Of a stretch of 64,000 bases of DNA, positions 33,616 through 44,300 are shown piece after piece. This DNA comes from Candidatus Nitrosymbiomonas proteolyticus. GTDB lineage: Bacteria > Armatimonadota > Fimbriimonadia > Fimbriimonadales > Fimbriimonadaceae. The notes under the pieces are model-generated. The model did not search any database and was not told the DNA's origin. It saw only the letters and a program-made list of their open reading frames with translations. Numbering within the stretch: the first letter of the stretch is position 1; each line of letters starts with the position of its first letter. The stretch lies in NCBI GenBank assembly GCA_017347465.1, contig AP021858.1, positions 1,506,472-1,570,471 on the forward strand, in the 5' to 3' direction. The position numbers were made by a program, and so were the translations under genes.

Positions 33616-34768
33616 GTTCTTGCTCCATTTGCCGAAGGGCATAGACCGGAGGACTGGGTTCCTTCGCATATTGCCAGAGCAGCACGAACAGCCAGATCCC
33701 GCCGACACCGAGAATGGCGGCGAAGTCGACCCAGTTGAGCATCGGTCCCTCTCGATGCAGCGACGGCGTCACGAACCAAAACATCTCGACGACGCGCATA
33801 ACGAGGATGAACACCGCGATCCCGCCGACGAACGCCGCCGTGCGCTTGACCTTGGCCGAAAGCAGAATGAGGAATGGCGCGAGGAAGTGCAGGAACACGA
33901 TTGCGCCCCCGATCGCGCTCCAAGGCCCTTCGTTGCGGTCAGCGAAGTACGTGATCTCTTCGGGAAGGTCGGCGGACCAAATGATCAGGAACTGCGAGAA
34001 GGCGAGATAGGCCCAGAAAACGACCAGAGTGAAAAGAAGGGTGCCCAAGTCGTGGAAGTGCTTAGGCTTGACGAGGACGGCTACCTTGCTGTTTTTCGCG
34101 AACGCGAGATAAGCGACGGCTATGGCGAGCGCGGTGAGCATTTGGGCCGCCACGAGAAGCAGCCCGAAGATCGTCGAGTACCAGTGCGGTTCAAGGGACA
34201 TCACCCAGTCGGTGGCGGCAAGTGTAACCGTGAGCACAAAGGCCACCGCCGCGCCCGCCGCAAAGGAGGAGCGCTTGCCTTCCCACTGGGACTCACCCGA
34301 TTGGTCTTGTCGCTTCGACCAACTGCTGAGCAGGAAGGCGATCCCAACCCAGACCGCAAAGTAGATCACGGCGCGGATTCCAAACCCCATCGGGTTAAGG
34401 AAAGCCACGCGTAGCTGCAAGACCGGGTTCTGAGCGACTTCGTCGGGCCGAGCCCAAGGATAGACGTCGGGCAAGAAGAACAGAATCGGGAGGAACAGGA
34501 TCGCCATTGCGGGGAGCAGTCTCGCTCCGGCCTGAGAAATCCCGAGGATCGGGTAGCCGAACCTGCCGCGAACGAGGTTCACCAAGATCACGATCCCGAG
34601 GAAGCCCAGAGTCGGCATGAGCCACATCAGGTAACCCAACAGGTAGGACTGAAACACGTTGGGCATCCCTTGGGCCTTGCCGACAAACACACCGACCAAG
34701 CCAAGCACGCCGACCACGGCGGCTGCGGCTCCTAAACCGGAGTTGGACTTCTTTGGACTATCGTTCAC
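33608..34768 (-). CDS. actF: Alternative complex III subunit ActF (quinol:cytochrome c oxidoreductase membrane subunit)
   Basis: 386 residues, about ten membrane helices, NrfD/PsrC-related. Landmarks: LLGYLMWLMPTLGFLG, VLQLRVAFLNPMGFGIRAVIYF, TLAATDWVMSLEPHWYSTIFG, and FSQFLIIWSADLPEEITYF, all typical of ActF. It forms the second membrane core with ActC in the complex that oxidises quinol and reduces cytochrome c. Its start overlaps actE by 11 nt. Confidence 0.92.
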   Translation of the reverse strand: MNDSPKKSNSGLGAAAAVVGVLGLVGVFVGKAQGMPNVFQSYLLGYLMWLMPTLGFLGIVILVNLVRGRFGYPILGISQAGARLLPAMAILFLPILFFLPDVYPWARPDEVAQNPVLQLRVAFLNPMGFGIRAVIYFAVWVGIAFLLSSWSKRQDQSGESQWEGKRSSFAAGAAVAFVLTVTLAATDWVMSLEPHWYSTIFGLLLVAAQMLTALAIAVAYLAFAKNSKVAVLVKPKHFHDLGTLLFTLVVFWAYLAFSQFLIIWSADLPEEITYFADRNEGPWSAIGGAIVFLHFLAPFLILLSAKVKRTAAFVGGIAVFILVMRVVEMFWFVTPSLHREGPMLNWVDFAAILGVGGIWLFVLLWQYAKEPSPPVYALRQMEQEHA

Positions 34769-35423
34769 TCACATCGCTCCTTGTTGTTGTTTGCGATCCC
34801 AGCTTGAGTTGTTCGTCAGGCGTGAGCGAGTCGTAATCGAAGCTGCCGCTGAACTGAAGAACCCGAATCCACGCCAAGACCTCCCAGCGCTCTTCGGGTT
34901 TGAGCTTTCGGCTCAGGACTGGGTGGACCACGTCGTCCAGCGAATACCCCGTACCTGCGAGGATGTCCGGTTGAGCTTGGGAGGTCTTTTGGACGCCGCT
35001 CACGAACTCCCGATAGAGTTCACCCACGGGCTTCGCGAGAACCTCGGGGTGATAGAGAGGGCGGGGCCGGGCGTAGCCTCGTTGCACGATGATGCCGTCG
35101 CCGTTGCCTAACTTGCCGTGACAGGGCATGCAGTGGATATCGAAGTTGACACGTCCCGCTTCGAGGATCTTCCTATCGACCGGGAAGGGGAACCTCTCAG
35201 CGGGCTTTCCGTCCTCCAAGCCTTCGTGAAGCAGCGTGTCCTCACTGAACGACCCACGTGGGACGGTGCCTTCCACGGGCATCCTGGCGGCTTGCCCGTC
35301 TTGGAAAAACGCGGTCTCGCCGAGCCTCGGCGCCTTCGCTTGAATCCACATGTCGTCCTTGCTGCATCCGATCGCAAGAACGAGGAACACCGCGGACCCC
35401 AGAACCTTCGTATGAATCTTCAT
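34758..35423 (-). CDS. actE: Alternative complex III monoheme cytochrome c subunit ActE (lipoprotein)
   Basis: 221 residues. The signal peptide ends in a lipobox-like AIGC, so the protein is lipid-anchored. One heme-c motif, CMPCH, in FDIHCMPCHGKLGNGDG. The C-terminal helix (LKPEERWEVLAWIRVLQ) matches the family. The segment that normally supplies the axial Met (MPSYA-type) reads VVHPVLSRK here, so the sixth ligand may be His or absent. The ATG at 35423 overlaps the actD stop. It passes electrons from the complex to a soluble acceptor. Confidence 0.88.
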   Translation of the reverse strand: MKIHTKVLGSAVFLVLAIGCSKDDMWIQAKAPRLGETAFFQDGQAARMPVEGTVPRGSFSEDTLLHEGLEDGKPAERFPFPVDRKILEAGRVNFDIHCMPCHGKLGNGDGIIVQRGYARPRPLYHPEVLAKPVGELYREFVSGVQKTSQAQPDILAGTGYSLDDVVHPVLSRKLKPEERWEVLAWIRVLQFSGSFDYDSLTPDEQLKLGSQTTTRSDVSER

Positions 35424-35974
35424 TCGATCGGCACCTCGACGACGGCTTCCGCCCCCAGCCCTTCGAGAAACTTGCGGGTCGATTCCGACTCGAATTTCGG
35501 ATCGGAAGCCTCCACGCACAGGAAGAACCGATCATCCGTGGCGCGGTCGAACCCTTCAGCCGAGAAAACGGGATGATGGAACCTGGGCAGACCGTTCATA
35601 GCGAGCATTCCAAAAACCGCTCCGAGCGCGGCGCAAAGGACGCCCGTCTCAAACGTGATTGGGATGAACGAAGGCCAAGAGAAATCGGGCCGTCCCCCAA
35701 TGTTGAGCGGATAGTCGATCACGGCCGCGTAGGTTTGCAGCCCGAAGCCCAAAAGCGCGCCCAACATTCCAAACGCGAACACAAGCTTTGGAACCCGGTC
35801 GTCCCTGGTTCCTAGGTCGTCGACGAGGCCCTCGACGACGAACGGAGTGTAGGCTTCAACTTTGCTGTAGCCTTCGGCCTTGGCCTTGCGAGCCGCTTCC
35901 CGAATCTCTTCGGGCTCGGCAAACTGCGCCATCAGGCCGTAGAGCAACAATGGGCTTTGAGCGTTATCCTTCAT
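35420..35974 (-). CDS. actD: Alternative complex III subunit ActD (DUF3341)
   Basis: 184 residues, two central membrane helices (VFAFGMLGALLGFGLQTYAAV and FETGVLCAALGAVFGML). The typical N-terminal GLMAQFAEPEEIREAARKAKAEGYSKVEAYTPF and the C-terminal RFHHPVF...DRFFLCVEASDPKF identify DUF3341. It is a non-redox scaffold subunit. The ATG at 35974 lies 11 nt inside actC. Confidence 0.92.
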   Translation of the reverse strand: MKDNAQSPLLLYGLMAQFAEPEEIREAARKAKAEGYSKVEAYTPFVVEGLVDDLGTRDDRVPKLVFAFGMLGALLGFGLQTYAAVIDYPLNIGGRPDFSWPSFIPITFETGVLCAALGAVFGMLAMNGLPRFHHPVFSAEGFDRATDDRFFLCVEASDPKFESESTRKFLEGLGAEAVVEVPIE

Positions 35975-37358
35975 GCTTACCCTCGCTCGACGCATGCTTT
36001 TCGTGGTGGAGCAAGTGCCGGATTTCGGACATCGGGATCATGGGCAGGAACCTTACGAACAGCACCATGCCGCCGATGAAGATCGCGAACGTGCCCACGA
36101 AGATTCCGATGTCCCAAACGGTCGGGTTGTACATGCCCCACGACGACGGCAAGAAGTCGCGGTGCAGGCTGATGGGAACGATGACGAACCGTTCGAGCCA
36201 CATTCCGACGCTGACGGCCAGACTGACAAGGAAGAGAGGAACGACCTTGTGTCGCACCTTCGGGAACCACAGTGCCTGAGTGATGACTCCGTTGCAAAGG
36301 ATCAGCGCCCAGTAATACGGGGCGTACGGGCCGACCCAGCGGTTCTTCATCATCATGTATTCGTAGAAGTTGCCGCTGTACCAGGCGAAGAACGCTTCCA
36401 CGAGGTACCCGTAAAACACGATCAGGCCGGTGGTGAGCATGATCTTCGCGCACCAGTCGATATGCTTGTCGGTGATGAGGTCTTTCAGGTTGTACCAAGA
36501 CCGAAGCGGCAGGACGAGGGTGAGCACCATCGCAAACCCCGCAAAGACCGCGCCCGCGACGAAGTACGGCGGGAAGATCGTAGTATGCCAGCCGGGAATG
36601 ATCGAAACGGCGAAGTCGAGGCTCACGATCGAGTGGACTGAGAGAACCAGCGGGGTCGAGATTCCCGCGAGGACGAGATACGCCGCTTCGTAGCGGTGCC
36701 AGTGCGACGAGGTTCCGTTCCATCCCCAGGAAGTGAGGGCAAAGACATACTTCGAAAGCCCGCGTTTCCTCTTGTCGCGGAGGGTAGCGAGGTCTGGGAT
36801 CAGCCCCACGTACCAGAAGAGCGCGGAAACCGTCAGGTAGGTGGAGACAGCGAACACGTCCCAAACGAGCGGGCTGCGGAAGTTAGGCCACATCCCAAGC
36901 GCATTCGGGTAGGGAAGAATCCAGTAGAACGCCCAAGGCCGCCCGAGGTGGGCCAATGGAAACAGCCCGGCGCACATGACCGCGAACAGGGTCATCGTCT
37001 CCGCGAGGCGGTTGATCGAGGTTCGCCATCGCTGGCGCATCAAAAGAAGGATCGCCGAGATGAGCGTGCCCGCGTGGCCGATACCGATCCACCAAACGAA
37101 GTTGATGATGTCCAGTCCCCAGCCGACCGGTTGGTTGACGCCCCAGATTCCCACGCCGACCATCAGCAGGTACGTCAGCGAGATCAGGAACGCCAGAAGG
37201 CAGACGAATGCGAACCCGAACGCGATGTACCACTGGTAAGGAATCCTCGGCACGAGCGGGATCCCCGCGACCTTTTCGGTAATCGTGCCGTAAGCGTGTC
37301 CACCCTGAACGAGGGGCTCTTCGACGGGATCGGGATGCTTAGGTGCGGTAGTAGGCAT
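35964..37358 (-). CDS. actC: Alternative complex III subunit ActC (NrfD/PsrC-type)
   Basis: 464 residues, about ten membrane helices. Landmarks: YQWYIAFGFAFVCLLAFLIS, WGLDIINFVWWIGIGHAGTLISAILLL (quinone-site His in GIGHAG), FAVMCAGLFPLAHLGRPW, and ILPYPNALGMWPNFRSPLVWD. This is the quinol-oxidising membrane core. The ATG at 37358 lies 8 nt after the actB stop; the longer upstream frame reads through actB out of frame. Confidence 0.94.
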   Translation of the reverse strand: MPTTAPKHPDPVEEPLVQGGHAYGTITEKVAGIPLVPRIPYQWYIAFGFAFVCLLAFLISLTYLLMVGVGIWGVNQPVGWGLDIINFVWWIGIGHAGTLISAILLLMRQRWRTSINRLAETMTLFAVMCAGLFPLAHLGRPWAFYWILPYPNALGMWPNFRSPLVWDVFAVSTYLTVSALFWYVGLIPDLATLRDKRKRGLSKYVFALTSWGWNGTSSHWHRYEAAYLVLAGISTPLVLSVHSIVSLDFAVSIIPGWHTTIFPPYFVAGAVFAGFAMVLTLVLPLRSWYNLKDLITDKHIDWCAKIMLTTGLIVFYGYLVEAFFAWYSGNFYEYMMMKNRWVGPYAPYYWALILCNGVITQALWFPKVRHKVVPLFLVSLAVSVGMWLERFVIVPISLHRDFLPSSWGMYNPTVWDIGIFVGTFAIFIGGMVLFVRFLPMIPMSEIRHLLHHEKHASSEGKHEG

Positions 37359-37366
37359 GGGCGATC

Positions 37367-40342
37367 TCACTGAGTCGTTGAATGGAATTCCTCGAGGGCC
37401 GACACGAGGGTCGTGTTCCGGTTCTTGTAGCGAGCGAGGTACGTCGTTCTGGGCCGTGTGTTGAGTTCTTCGAGGAGCGTATAGTGATGCGGCTCCGTCC
37501 TCAATTGCGCGACGGCGCTCGCGGGGTCGTTCAAGTTGCCGAAGACGATGCCACCTGCGGGGCAAGCGGCTTGGCACGCGGTCATGATCTCCCCATCGCG
37601 GATGGGCCGATTCTCCTTCTTGGCGGTCTTGCGCGCCGAGTTGATGCGCTGCACGCAATAGGTGCACTTCTCCATCACGCCGCGTCCCCGAACCGTCACG
37701 TCCGGATTCCGCATCAGTTTCAGCACGGGCGTGTGCTTGTCGGTAAACTGCCGGAAGTTGAACCTCCTTGCCTTATACGGGCAGTTGTTCGAGCAGTACC
37801 GCGTGCCGACGCAGCGGTTATAGACCATCTCATTGAGGCCTTCGGAGCTATGGACGGTCGCCGCCACCGGGCAAACCACTTCGCAAGGCGCCTTCTCGCA
37901 ATGCATGCAGTTGACCGGCATGTGGTGGACCTCGCTCGAATCCGCGCCCAGGTAGTAACGGTCGATGCGAATCCAGTGCATGTCCCTTCCCCGAAGGACG
38001 TCGGTCTTGCCCACTGTCGGGATGTTGTTCTCCGCTTGGCAGGCCACGATGCAAGCGTTGCATCCGGTACAGACGTTGGTGTCGAACACCATCGCCCAGG
38101 CGTAGCCTTCATACGGCCGATCGGGATAGAGCGAGATCGGCCCGTGCGCTTCACCGTGGGCCTCCTCATGTCCGAATTCCTCCGCATCGAAGATCGTGAG
38201 CTCCTTGCGCCCTTCGGTGTACGAGTGAACTTGGTTTGTCGCGAGCGAGTATCTCTCCGATCTCGCCGTAACCTTCGCCCCGTCCTCGAACCCAGGAGCG
38301 GCCGCGACTCGAAGCGCGTACGCGTTGAACCCAACGCTGCTGCCGACCTTACCGGCTCTTAACCTTCCATACCCAAGGTGGATCGTGATCGAATCGTCTG
38401 GCTGGCCGGCCTGAATCCAAACCGGGACTCGGGTCAGGGTTCGGCCTCTGTACGTCACGTCACAAAGCGAGACCAACAGTTCTTTGCCCGTCGGCCCGAC
38501 TCGGTTCCAGAGTCCGAACTTCTCGGCAGTCGCTTGGCTCATGACGGCCACGTTGTCCCAGCAGACCTTGGTGATCGGCTTGAAAAGCTCTTGGAGCCAG
38601 GCGTTGTTGGCGAATCGCCCGTCGTAGATGCACGGGTCGGGGCGGAAGTTGATCTCGACCCCAGTCACGACAGCGGGCTTGAGTCCGGGGGCGCCCGCAA
38701 ACCATCCCGCTTTCACTTGAGGGACGGTCGAGGGGGGCGCGCTTCCTGAAACGAATCCATCGTTGAGGGACTTCGTCCAAAACGTATCGAAGTTCTGCCG
38801 GTCGCGGTTCCAGAACGACCTCACGATCTCCCTGCCGTCGGTGGGTCGGCCTCGGAACGCGCTCAGCACTTCGAGGCAACTCCGGCCACCATAAAGCGGC
38901 TCGATCAAGGGCTGCTGAATCGCCGCCGTCCCGTCGAACGCCTTGGCGTCGCCCCACGCCTCAAGTTCATGGGCCATCGGGATATGCCACTGGCTGGCGT
39001 CGTAGGTCTCGTCCGCATAGAGGCCAACGTGAACGGTGAAGCGGGCCTTGGCGACGGCCTCCGTAAACGGCACATCGGCTGGGGCCGAGAACGCCGGATT
39101 GCCACCGAGGATCAGAAGCGATTCCACCGCGCCGGAATCCAATGCGGCGACAAGGGACTTGAGTGAGGCCGTTTGATACAGGTCGCCGTAGGGCACCGGG
39201 TCGATAAACTCGACGGTCTTGCCGAACGCGCCCAAAGCCTCATTGATCGCATGGGCGAGCGCGTGAACTTGAGCTGGCTGCGTCTCCCCGGGAACGACCA
39301 CGCATCGGCCGCGATGGGCTTGCAGGTCCTCCGCCATGGCCTTTACCCAGGCCGCGATTTCGGCTCCGACGCCACCCGAAGCAGGGCCGGGAACGCCCAG
39401 CGCTTCCGCGAGGGCCGCCGCGATCCGCCCGATCTCGCCTGCCTTCACGCTCAGGCGGTGGTCTGCGAAAGCGCCACTGACAGTCGGAGTGCTCTCGACG
39501 GCGTAGAGGCGATTGAGGTCCTGCTTCGCCTTGCGAATCTTCCTGCGCGCGGCGAACTGCTTGGTGTACGGCGTTCGCCCTGGCGAAATGTAAAGGAAGT
39601 CTGAATCGAGAAGAACGATGACGTCGGCGTTTTCCAGGCGGTACAGGGGCTCCTTCTCGACTCCCAAAGCCAGTTTCGCGCCTGCGAATACGACTTCGCG
39701 GTTGAAGGGCTCGTAGCAGTACCACTTCGCCTCAGGCAACTCCGCCAGGAGGCTTTGGATTTCCGCGTCAAAGGTGGGTGAGGTGACCGTTTCGGTAAGG
39801 ATCGCAAGCCCCTTGCCCTGCTGGCTCTTCAGCCTCGCGAACTCCTTCTGCGCCGCCGCGACGAACACGGACCAGTTGGACTTCTGGCCATTCAGCCGCA
39901 CCTCTTGAGATCGGTCGGGGTCGTAGAGGCCCAGAATCGCCGCTTGAGCGAACACGTCGGTCGCGCCGAGACTCCCTGGGTGGTCGGGGTTGCCCTCCAC
40001 CTTGATCGGCCTGCCCGTTTCCGACTTCACGAGGACGCCCGTCGCGTACCCGCTCAAGGTGAGAGCGGTGGCGTAAAACACGGGGTCGCCAGGCAGGATT
40101 TCTTCGGGCGCCTTGACGTAGGGAACGATCCTCTCGGCGAGTTTGGGTCGACACCCCGCGAGTCCCGCCATCGCCATCGAGGCTCCCACGATCTGAAGAA
40201 AGCGTCTTCGGTCGAACGGAGCGCTCCAGGGCGCCTCGAACGGGCTGAATTCGGGACCCGAGGCCGGACTCGGAGACGAACCTTGAGCGTCGAGGCCCTG
40301 ATTCGCGCCTTCCAGATCGATGCTGCTTTTGTTCGTTCCCAT
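37367..40342 (-). CDS. actB: Alternative complex III subunit ActB (molybdopterin-fold plus ferredoxin domains)
   Basis: 991 residues. A twin-arginine-like leader (DRRRFLQIVGASMAMAGLAGC) marks export, the Cys perhaps lipid-modified. The B1 part has the molybdopterin-oxidoreductase fold but, as in known ActB, no evident cofactor or Fe-S ligands. The B2 part has four Fe-S clusters: CTGCNACIVACQAENNIP, HCEKAPCEVVCPVAA, CVGTRYCSNNCPYKARR, CTYCVQ...CQAACPAG. It relays electrons to the heme subunits on the periplasmic face. The gene starts 15 nt after actA. Confidence 0.94.
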   Translation of the reverse strand: MGTNKSSIDLEGANQGLDAQGSSPSPASGPEFSPFEAPWSAPFDRRRFLQIVGASMAMAGLAGCRPKLAERIVPYVKAPEEILPGDPVFYATALTLSGYATGVLVKSETGRPIKVEGNPDHPGSLGATDVFAQAAILGLYDPDRSQEVRLNGQKSNWSVFVAAAQKEFARLKSQQGKGLAILTETVTSPTFDAEIQSLLAELPEAKWYCYEPFNREVVFAGAKLALGVEKEPLYRLENADVIVLLDSDFLYISPGRTPYTKQFAARRKIRKAKQDLNRLYAVESTPTVSGAFADHRLSVKAGEIGRIAAALAEALGVPGPASGGVGAEIAAWVKAMAEDLQAHRGRCVVVPGETQPAQVHALAHAINEALGAFGKTVEFIDPVPYGDLYQTASLKSLVAALDSGAVESLLILGGNPAFSAPADVPFTEAVAKARFTVHVGLYADETYDASQWHIPMAHELEAWGDAKAFDGTAAIQQPLIEPLYGGRSCLEVLSAFRGRPTDGREIVRSFWNRDRQNFDTFWTKSLNDGFVSGSAPPSTVPQVKAGWFAGAPGLKPAVVTGVEINFRPDPCIYDGRFANNAWLQELFKPITKVCWDNVAVMSQATAEKFGLWNRVGPTGKELLVSLCDVTYRGRTLTRVPVWIQAGQPDDSITIHLGYGRLRAGKVGSSVGFNAYALRVAAAPGFEDGAKVTARSERYSLATNQVHSYTEGRKELTIFDAEEFGHEEAHGEAHGPISLYPDRPYEGYAWAMVFDTNVCTGCNACIVACQAENNIPTVGKTDVLRGRDMHWIRIDRYYLGADSSEVHHMPVNCMHCEKAPCEVVCPVAATVHSSEGLNEMVYNRCVGTRYCSNNCPYKARRFNFRQFTDKHTPVLKLMRNPDVTVRGRGVMEKCTYCVQRINSARKTAKKENRPIRDGEIMTACQAACPAGGIVFGNLNDPASAVAQLRTEPHHYTLLEELNTRPRTTYLARYKNRNTTLVSALEEFHSTTQ

Positions 40343-40357
40343 GGTTGTAGTAAGTGT

Positions 40358-41002
40358 CTACCTATGACAAATCGAGCAGTTGGCAAGCTGGCCCTTCTGA
40401 ATCCCGTAACTTTCGACTAGTTTTGTGCCAGTCTCTTTGCCTTGAGGCTTAAACTCAGGGTTATAAATCTCGCTTGCGTCGCGCACGAACTCTTCGGGGT
40501 TCCTGTGACAGTTCAAACAGAACTTCATTTCGAACGCGTTGGGCTTGGAGGTAAGCGTCATCTTGTCTACACGGCCGTGACACGTGTAACACGATACTCC
40601 CTTGCTTATGTGTATGCTGTGGTCGAAATATACGAAATCCGGGAGCTTGTTGACTCGGTTCCAGCGGATCGGCTCGCCGGTCGCGTAGCTGTCTCTCACA
40701 GGCGCGACGAGCGGGCTGTTGGGCCAAATCTGCGAGTGGCACATGAAGCACGTGTCCGTCGCCGGGATGCCCGCGAAGGAGGTCTTTTCGACCCCGCTGT
40801 GGCAGAGTCGGCAGTCAAGCCCCATGTCGTCCACGTGGCGCTTGTGGCTGAATGCCGCAGGCTGCTCGGGAGCGACGTCCACGGCGTGGGTCCAGGGCGT
40901 CGTGTGCATGATCGCCCACGCGCCGAGAAACGGCAGCGCGCCGATGTAGAGCGGCAACGTCTTCGAGAGGATATTGGCTCGCGGCGAAAACAGTTGTGGC
41001 AT
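40358..41002 (-). CDS. actA: Alternative complex III pentaheme cytochrome c subunit ActA
   Basis: 214 residues, an N-terminal membrane anchor (LPLYIGALPFLGAWAIM) and five CxxCH motifs in order: CRLCH, CFMCH, CYTCH, CLNCH, CSICH. Extra His residues (FSHKRH, YFDHSIH) provide distal ligands. It receives electrons from ActB. First gene of the minus-strand act operon, facing the nxr-like operon across 303 nt. Confidence 0.94.
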   Translation of the reverse strand: MPQLFSPRANILSKTLPLYIGALPFLGAWAIMHTTPWTHAVDVAPEQPAAFSHKRHVDDMGLDCRLCHSGVEKTSFAGIPATDTCFMCHSQIWPNSPLVAPVRDSYATGEPIRWNRVNKLPDFVYFDHSIHISKGVSCYTCHGRVDKMTLTSKPNAFEMKFCLNCHRNPEEFVRDASEIYNPEFKPQGKETGTKLVESYGIQKGQLANCSICHR

Positions 41003-41305
41003 CGACTTCCCTTATCGTGAAACTGCAATGGCGTCGGCGGATAGTTTACGTTTCCGTAATGGATAATCTGGTGCGGTGCGCCGCGTTGGATGCGCGCGAA
41101 GGTCGCTCTCGCCACATCCGGTCGGCAACTCCATCGAGAACACAAAGCGCTGTCGGCGTTTTCGCAAGATGCTCGGACTTTAACAACGTAGAAATCCGAC
41201 CGAGTATGACCGGCATCATAGTCTCCGTTTTTTTTGTGTTCAATAAAGCTGAAGTACTGTCGGGTCCAGGCCTCTGGGCTCGCAGGATTCGAAGGAGGCA
41301 ACGGG
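41003..41305. promoter_or_regulatory. Divergent control region between the act and nxr-like operons
   Basis: 303 nt without a gene. It holds an inverted repeat TTACG-TTTC-CGTAA at 41046-41059, close to actA, and an A/T-rich stretch at 41170-41245 (TTTAACAACGTAGAAAT, then TTTTTTTTGTGTTCAATAAAG) on the nxr side. No canonical FNR box (TTGAT-N4-ATCAA) is seen. Both operons must be started from here. Confidence 0.55.
41046..41059. promoter_or_regulatory. Inverted repeat, candidate operator
   Basis: TTACG-TTTC-CGTAA has perfect 5-nt arms with a 4-nt centre, 44 nt upstream of the actA ATG. The size and spacing suit a dimeric helix-turn-helix regulator; no regulator gene is nearby. Confidence 0.35.
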
Positions 41306-44300
41306 TTGAACAAGGTCAGCCGACGAGAGTTTCTTATCGTTACAGGCGCTGCAGCAGGAGCCGGAATATGGGCCGGCCGGTCATTCTCGTTACTCAAGGC
41401 TGTAGAGGGCGTCAAGAACCCCCTCGATTACTATCCGAACCGCGGTTGGGAGCACATTTATCGCGATCAGTACGCGTACGACGATTCTTTCACCTACGTG
41501 TGCTCGCCCAACGACACCCACGCCTGCCGGATGAGGGCGTTCACCCGGAACGGAGTCGTCGTCCGGACCGAGCAGAACTACGACGTCGATCGCTACGCCG
41601 ACCTGCAAGGGAACACGTCCACCGCCCACTGGCATCCCCGAGGCTGTTCCAAGGGGTTCACGCTGCATCGCCGAGTCTATGGCCCGTATCGGCTCAAGTA
41701 CCCGATGGTGCGCCAGGGCTGGAAGCGGTGGGCCGACGACGGGTTCCCCTACCTGACCAAGGAGCTTCGCAAGAAGTACAACTTCACCACTCGCGGGCTC
41801 GACACCTTCGTCCGGCTGAGTTGGGACGAGACATTTGATTACGCCGCGCGCGGCATGGTCGCCATCGCGAAAACCTACAGCGGCGACGTCGGCCACCAGA
41901 GGCTCGCTGCGGAGGGCTATCCGCCGGAGATGCTCGAGGCGATGCACCATGCCGGGACGAAGTGCTTCAAGCACCGAGGCGGCATGGGTTTGCTTGGCGT
42001 CATCGGAAAGTACGGCATGTATCGTTTTAGCCAGATGCTCGCTCTTCTGGACAGCCACGTTCGAGGAGTCGGACCCGAAGAAGCCCAAGGCGGCCGCAAG
42101 TGGTCGAATTACACTTGGCATGGCGACCAAGCCCCTGGACATCCCTATGTCCACGGTCTTCAGGCAGCGGACGGCGACTTTAACGATCTTCGACTGTCTC
42201 GGCTCCACATTCAGTGCGGCAAGAATCTCGTCGAGAACAAAATGCCGGAGTCGCACTTCTTCAATGAGCTCATGGAGAGGGGCGGCAAGATCGTCGTCAT
42301 CACGCCCGAATACGGCCCGCCGGCGACTCGCGCGGACTACTGGCTCCCCGTCCGTCCCGGATGCACCGACACCGCGCTGTTCCTCGGTATCACCAAGGTC
42401 TTGATGGACGAAGGCAAATACGACGCGGAGTTCGTCAAGCAGTTCACGGACTTCCCGCTGCTCGTTCGCACCGACAACCTCAAGCGCCTCCATGCCAAAG
42501 AGGTCTTTCCTGGCTACAAGCCCAGCCTCAACAAGGACGGCTATAGCTTCAAGACGCAAGGACTGAAGGATGACCAGTACGCCAAGCTCGGCGACTATGT
42601 GGTGTTCGACAAGAAGTCGAATTCGCTCAAGGCGATCAACCGCGATCAGGTCGGGAAGGTCATGGCCGAAGCGGGGCTCGACCCGAACCTCGAATTTAAG
42701 GGCAAGATCAAGCTCGTTTCAGGGGAAGAGGTCGAGGTCCAGACGCTCTGGGAGCTTTACAAGGTCAATCTCCGAGACTACGACTTGCAGACCGTCTCGG
42801 AAATCACTTCGACGCCGAAAGAACTGATCAAGAGGTTGGCCGACGACATCGGCAACCCCGAGAACTGGCCGGTCGCGATTCACATCGGCGAGGGCATCAA
42901 CCACTGGTTCCATGCGACGCTCGGTAACCGGGCCATGTATCTGCCGCTGATGCTGACCGGCAACATCGGCAAGCCGGGAGGTGGCCAGTACACCTGGGCC
43001 GGGAACTATAAGGCGGCGCTCTTCCAAGGATCGCAGTGGACCGGACCCGGGTTCTTGGGTTGGATATCGGAGGACCCGTTTAATCCGAACCTCGATCCGA
43101 ACGCGCGAGCGAAGGACATCAAATTGGCCAAGTATGCCAAGGACGAAGAGCCTGCGTATTGGAATCGCGGAGACCGGCCGCTGATTGTGAACACCCCTGG
43201 AGCGGGACGCAAGGTGTTTACGGGTGACACTCACATGCCCACGCCCACGAAGGTACTGTGGTTCACCAACGTCAACCTCTTCAACAACGCCAAACATGCC
43301 TACGACATGCTGTTCAACGTGAACCCCGGCATCGACCTGATCATGTCGCAGGACATCGAGATGACATCGACCTGCGAATACTCGGACTTTATCCTGCCGG
43401 CAAACTCATGGATGGAGTTTGAAACGTATGAGATCACGGCATCGTGCTCCAATCCCTTCCTTCAGATTTGGAAGGGCGGGATCAAGCCCGTCTACGATAC
43501 AAAAGACGACGTGGCGATCATGGCCGGCGTGGCGAAAAGGATGGGCGAGATTCTGGAGGACGAGAGGTTTGCCAGTTTCTGGAAGTTCGCTCTGGAGGGC
43601 CGGACGGAAGTGTACATCGATCGCCTCATGGACGGCTCGACGCCCATGCATGGCTATACGACCAAGGACATCATGGACGGCAAGTACGGGGAGCCTGGCG
43701 CAGCGCTGCTCATGTTCCGAACCTACCCTCGCATTCCGCTGTACGAGATGGTTCACGACCACGTGCCTTGCTGGACCGACACTGGTCGACTCAACGCGTA
43801 TTGCGACATCCCCGAAGCGATCGAACACGGAGAGAACTTCATCGTTCACCGCGAGGGGCCGGAGGCAACGCCCTATCTGCCGAACGTAATCGTCAGTTCG
43901 AATCCGTTCATCCGCCCGAACAACTTTGGCATCACCCCCTCGATGCTCCAAGCGAACGTTCTCGATGCCGACCTGCGTACCGTTGCGAACAACAAACTTT
44001 CTTGGGCGGAAGTCAAGGGCACCCAGAACCCGCTCTGGAAGCAGGGGTTCCGGTTCTTCTGCCTGACGCCGAAGACGCGACATCGCGTCCACTCCCAATG
44101 GTCGTCGGTCGACTGGCATATGCTTTGGGACTCGAACTTCACGGACGCCTATCGAAAAGACAAGCGCAACCCCCACTTCGGCGAGCACCAGATGCATATG
44201 AACCCCGAAGCCGCAAAGGCAATGGGGATTCAGGACGGGGACTACGTGTACGTCGACGCCAACCCAGCAGACCGGCCTTATCGCCCCCGCCCCACCTACG

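Noticed and set aside
41003-41305. FNR/CRP-type box controlling the respiratory operons
   Set aside because: No TTGAT-N4-ATCAA or TGTGA-N6-TCACA match was found; only an unrelated palindrome is present.
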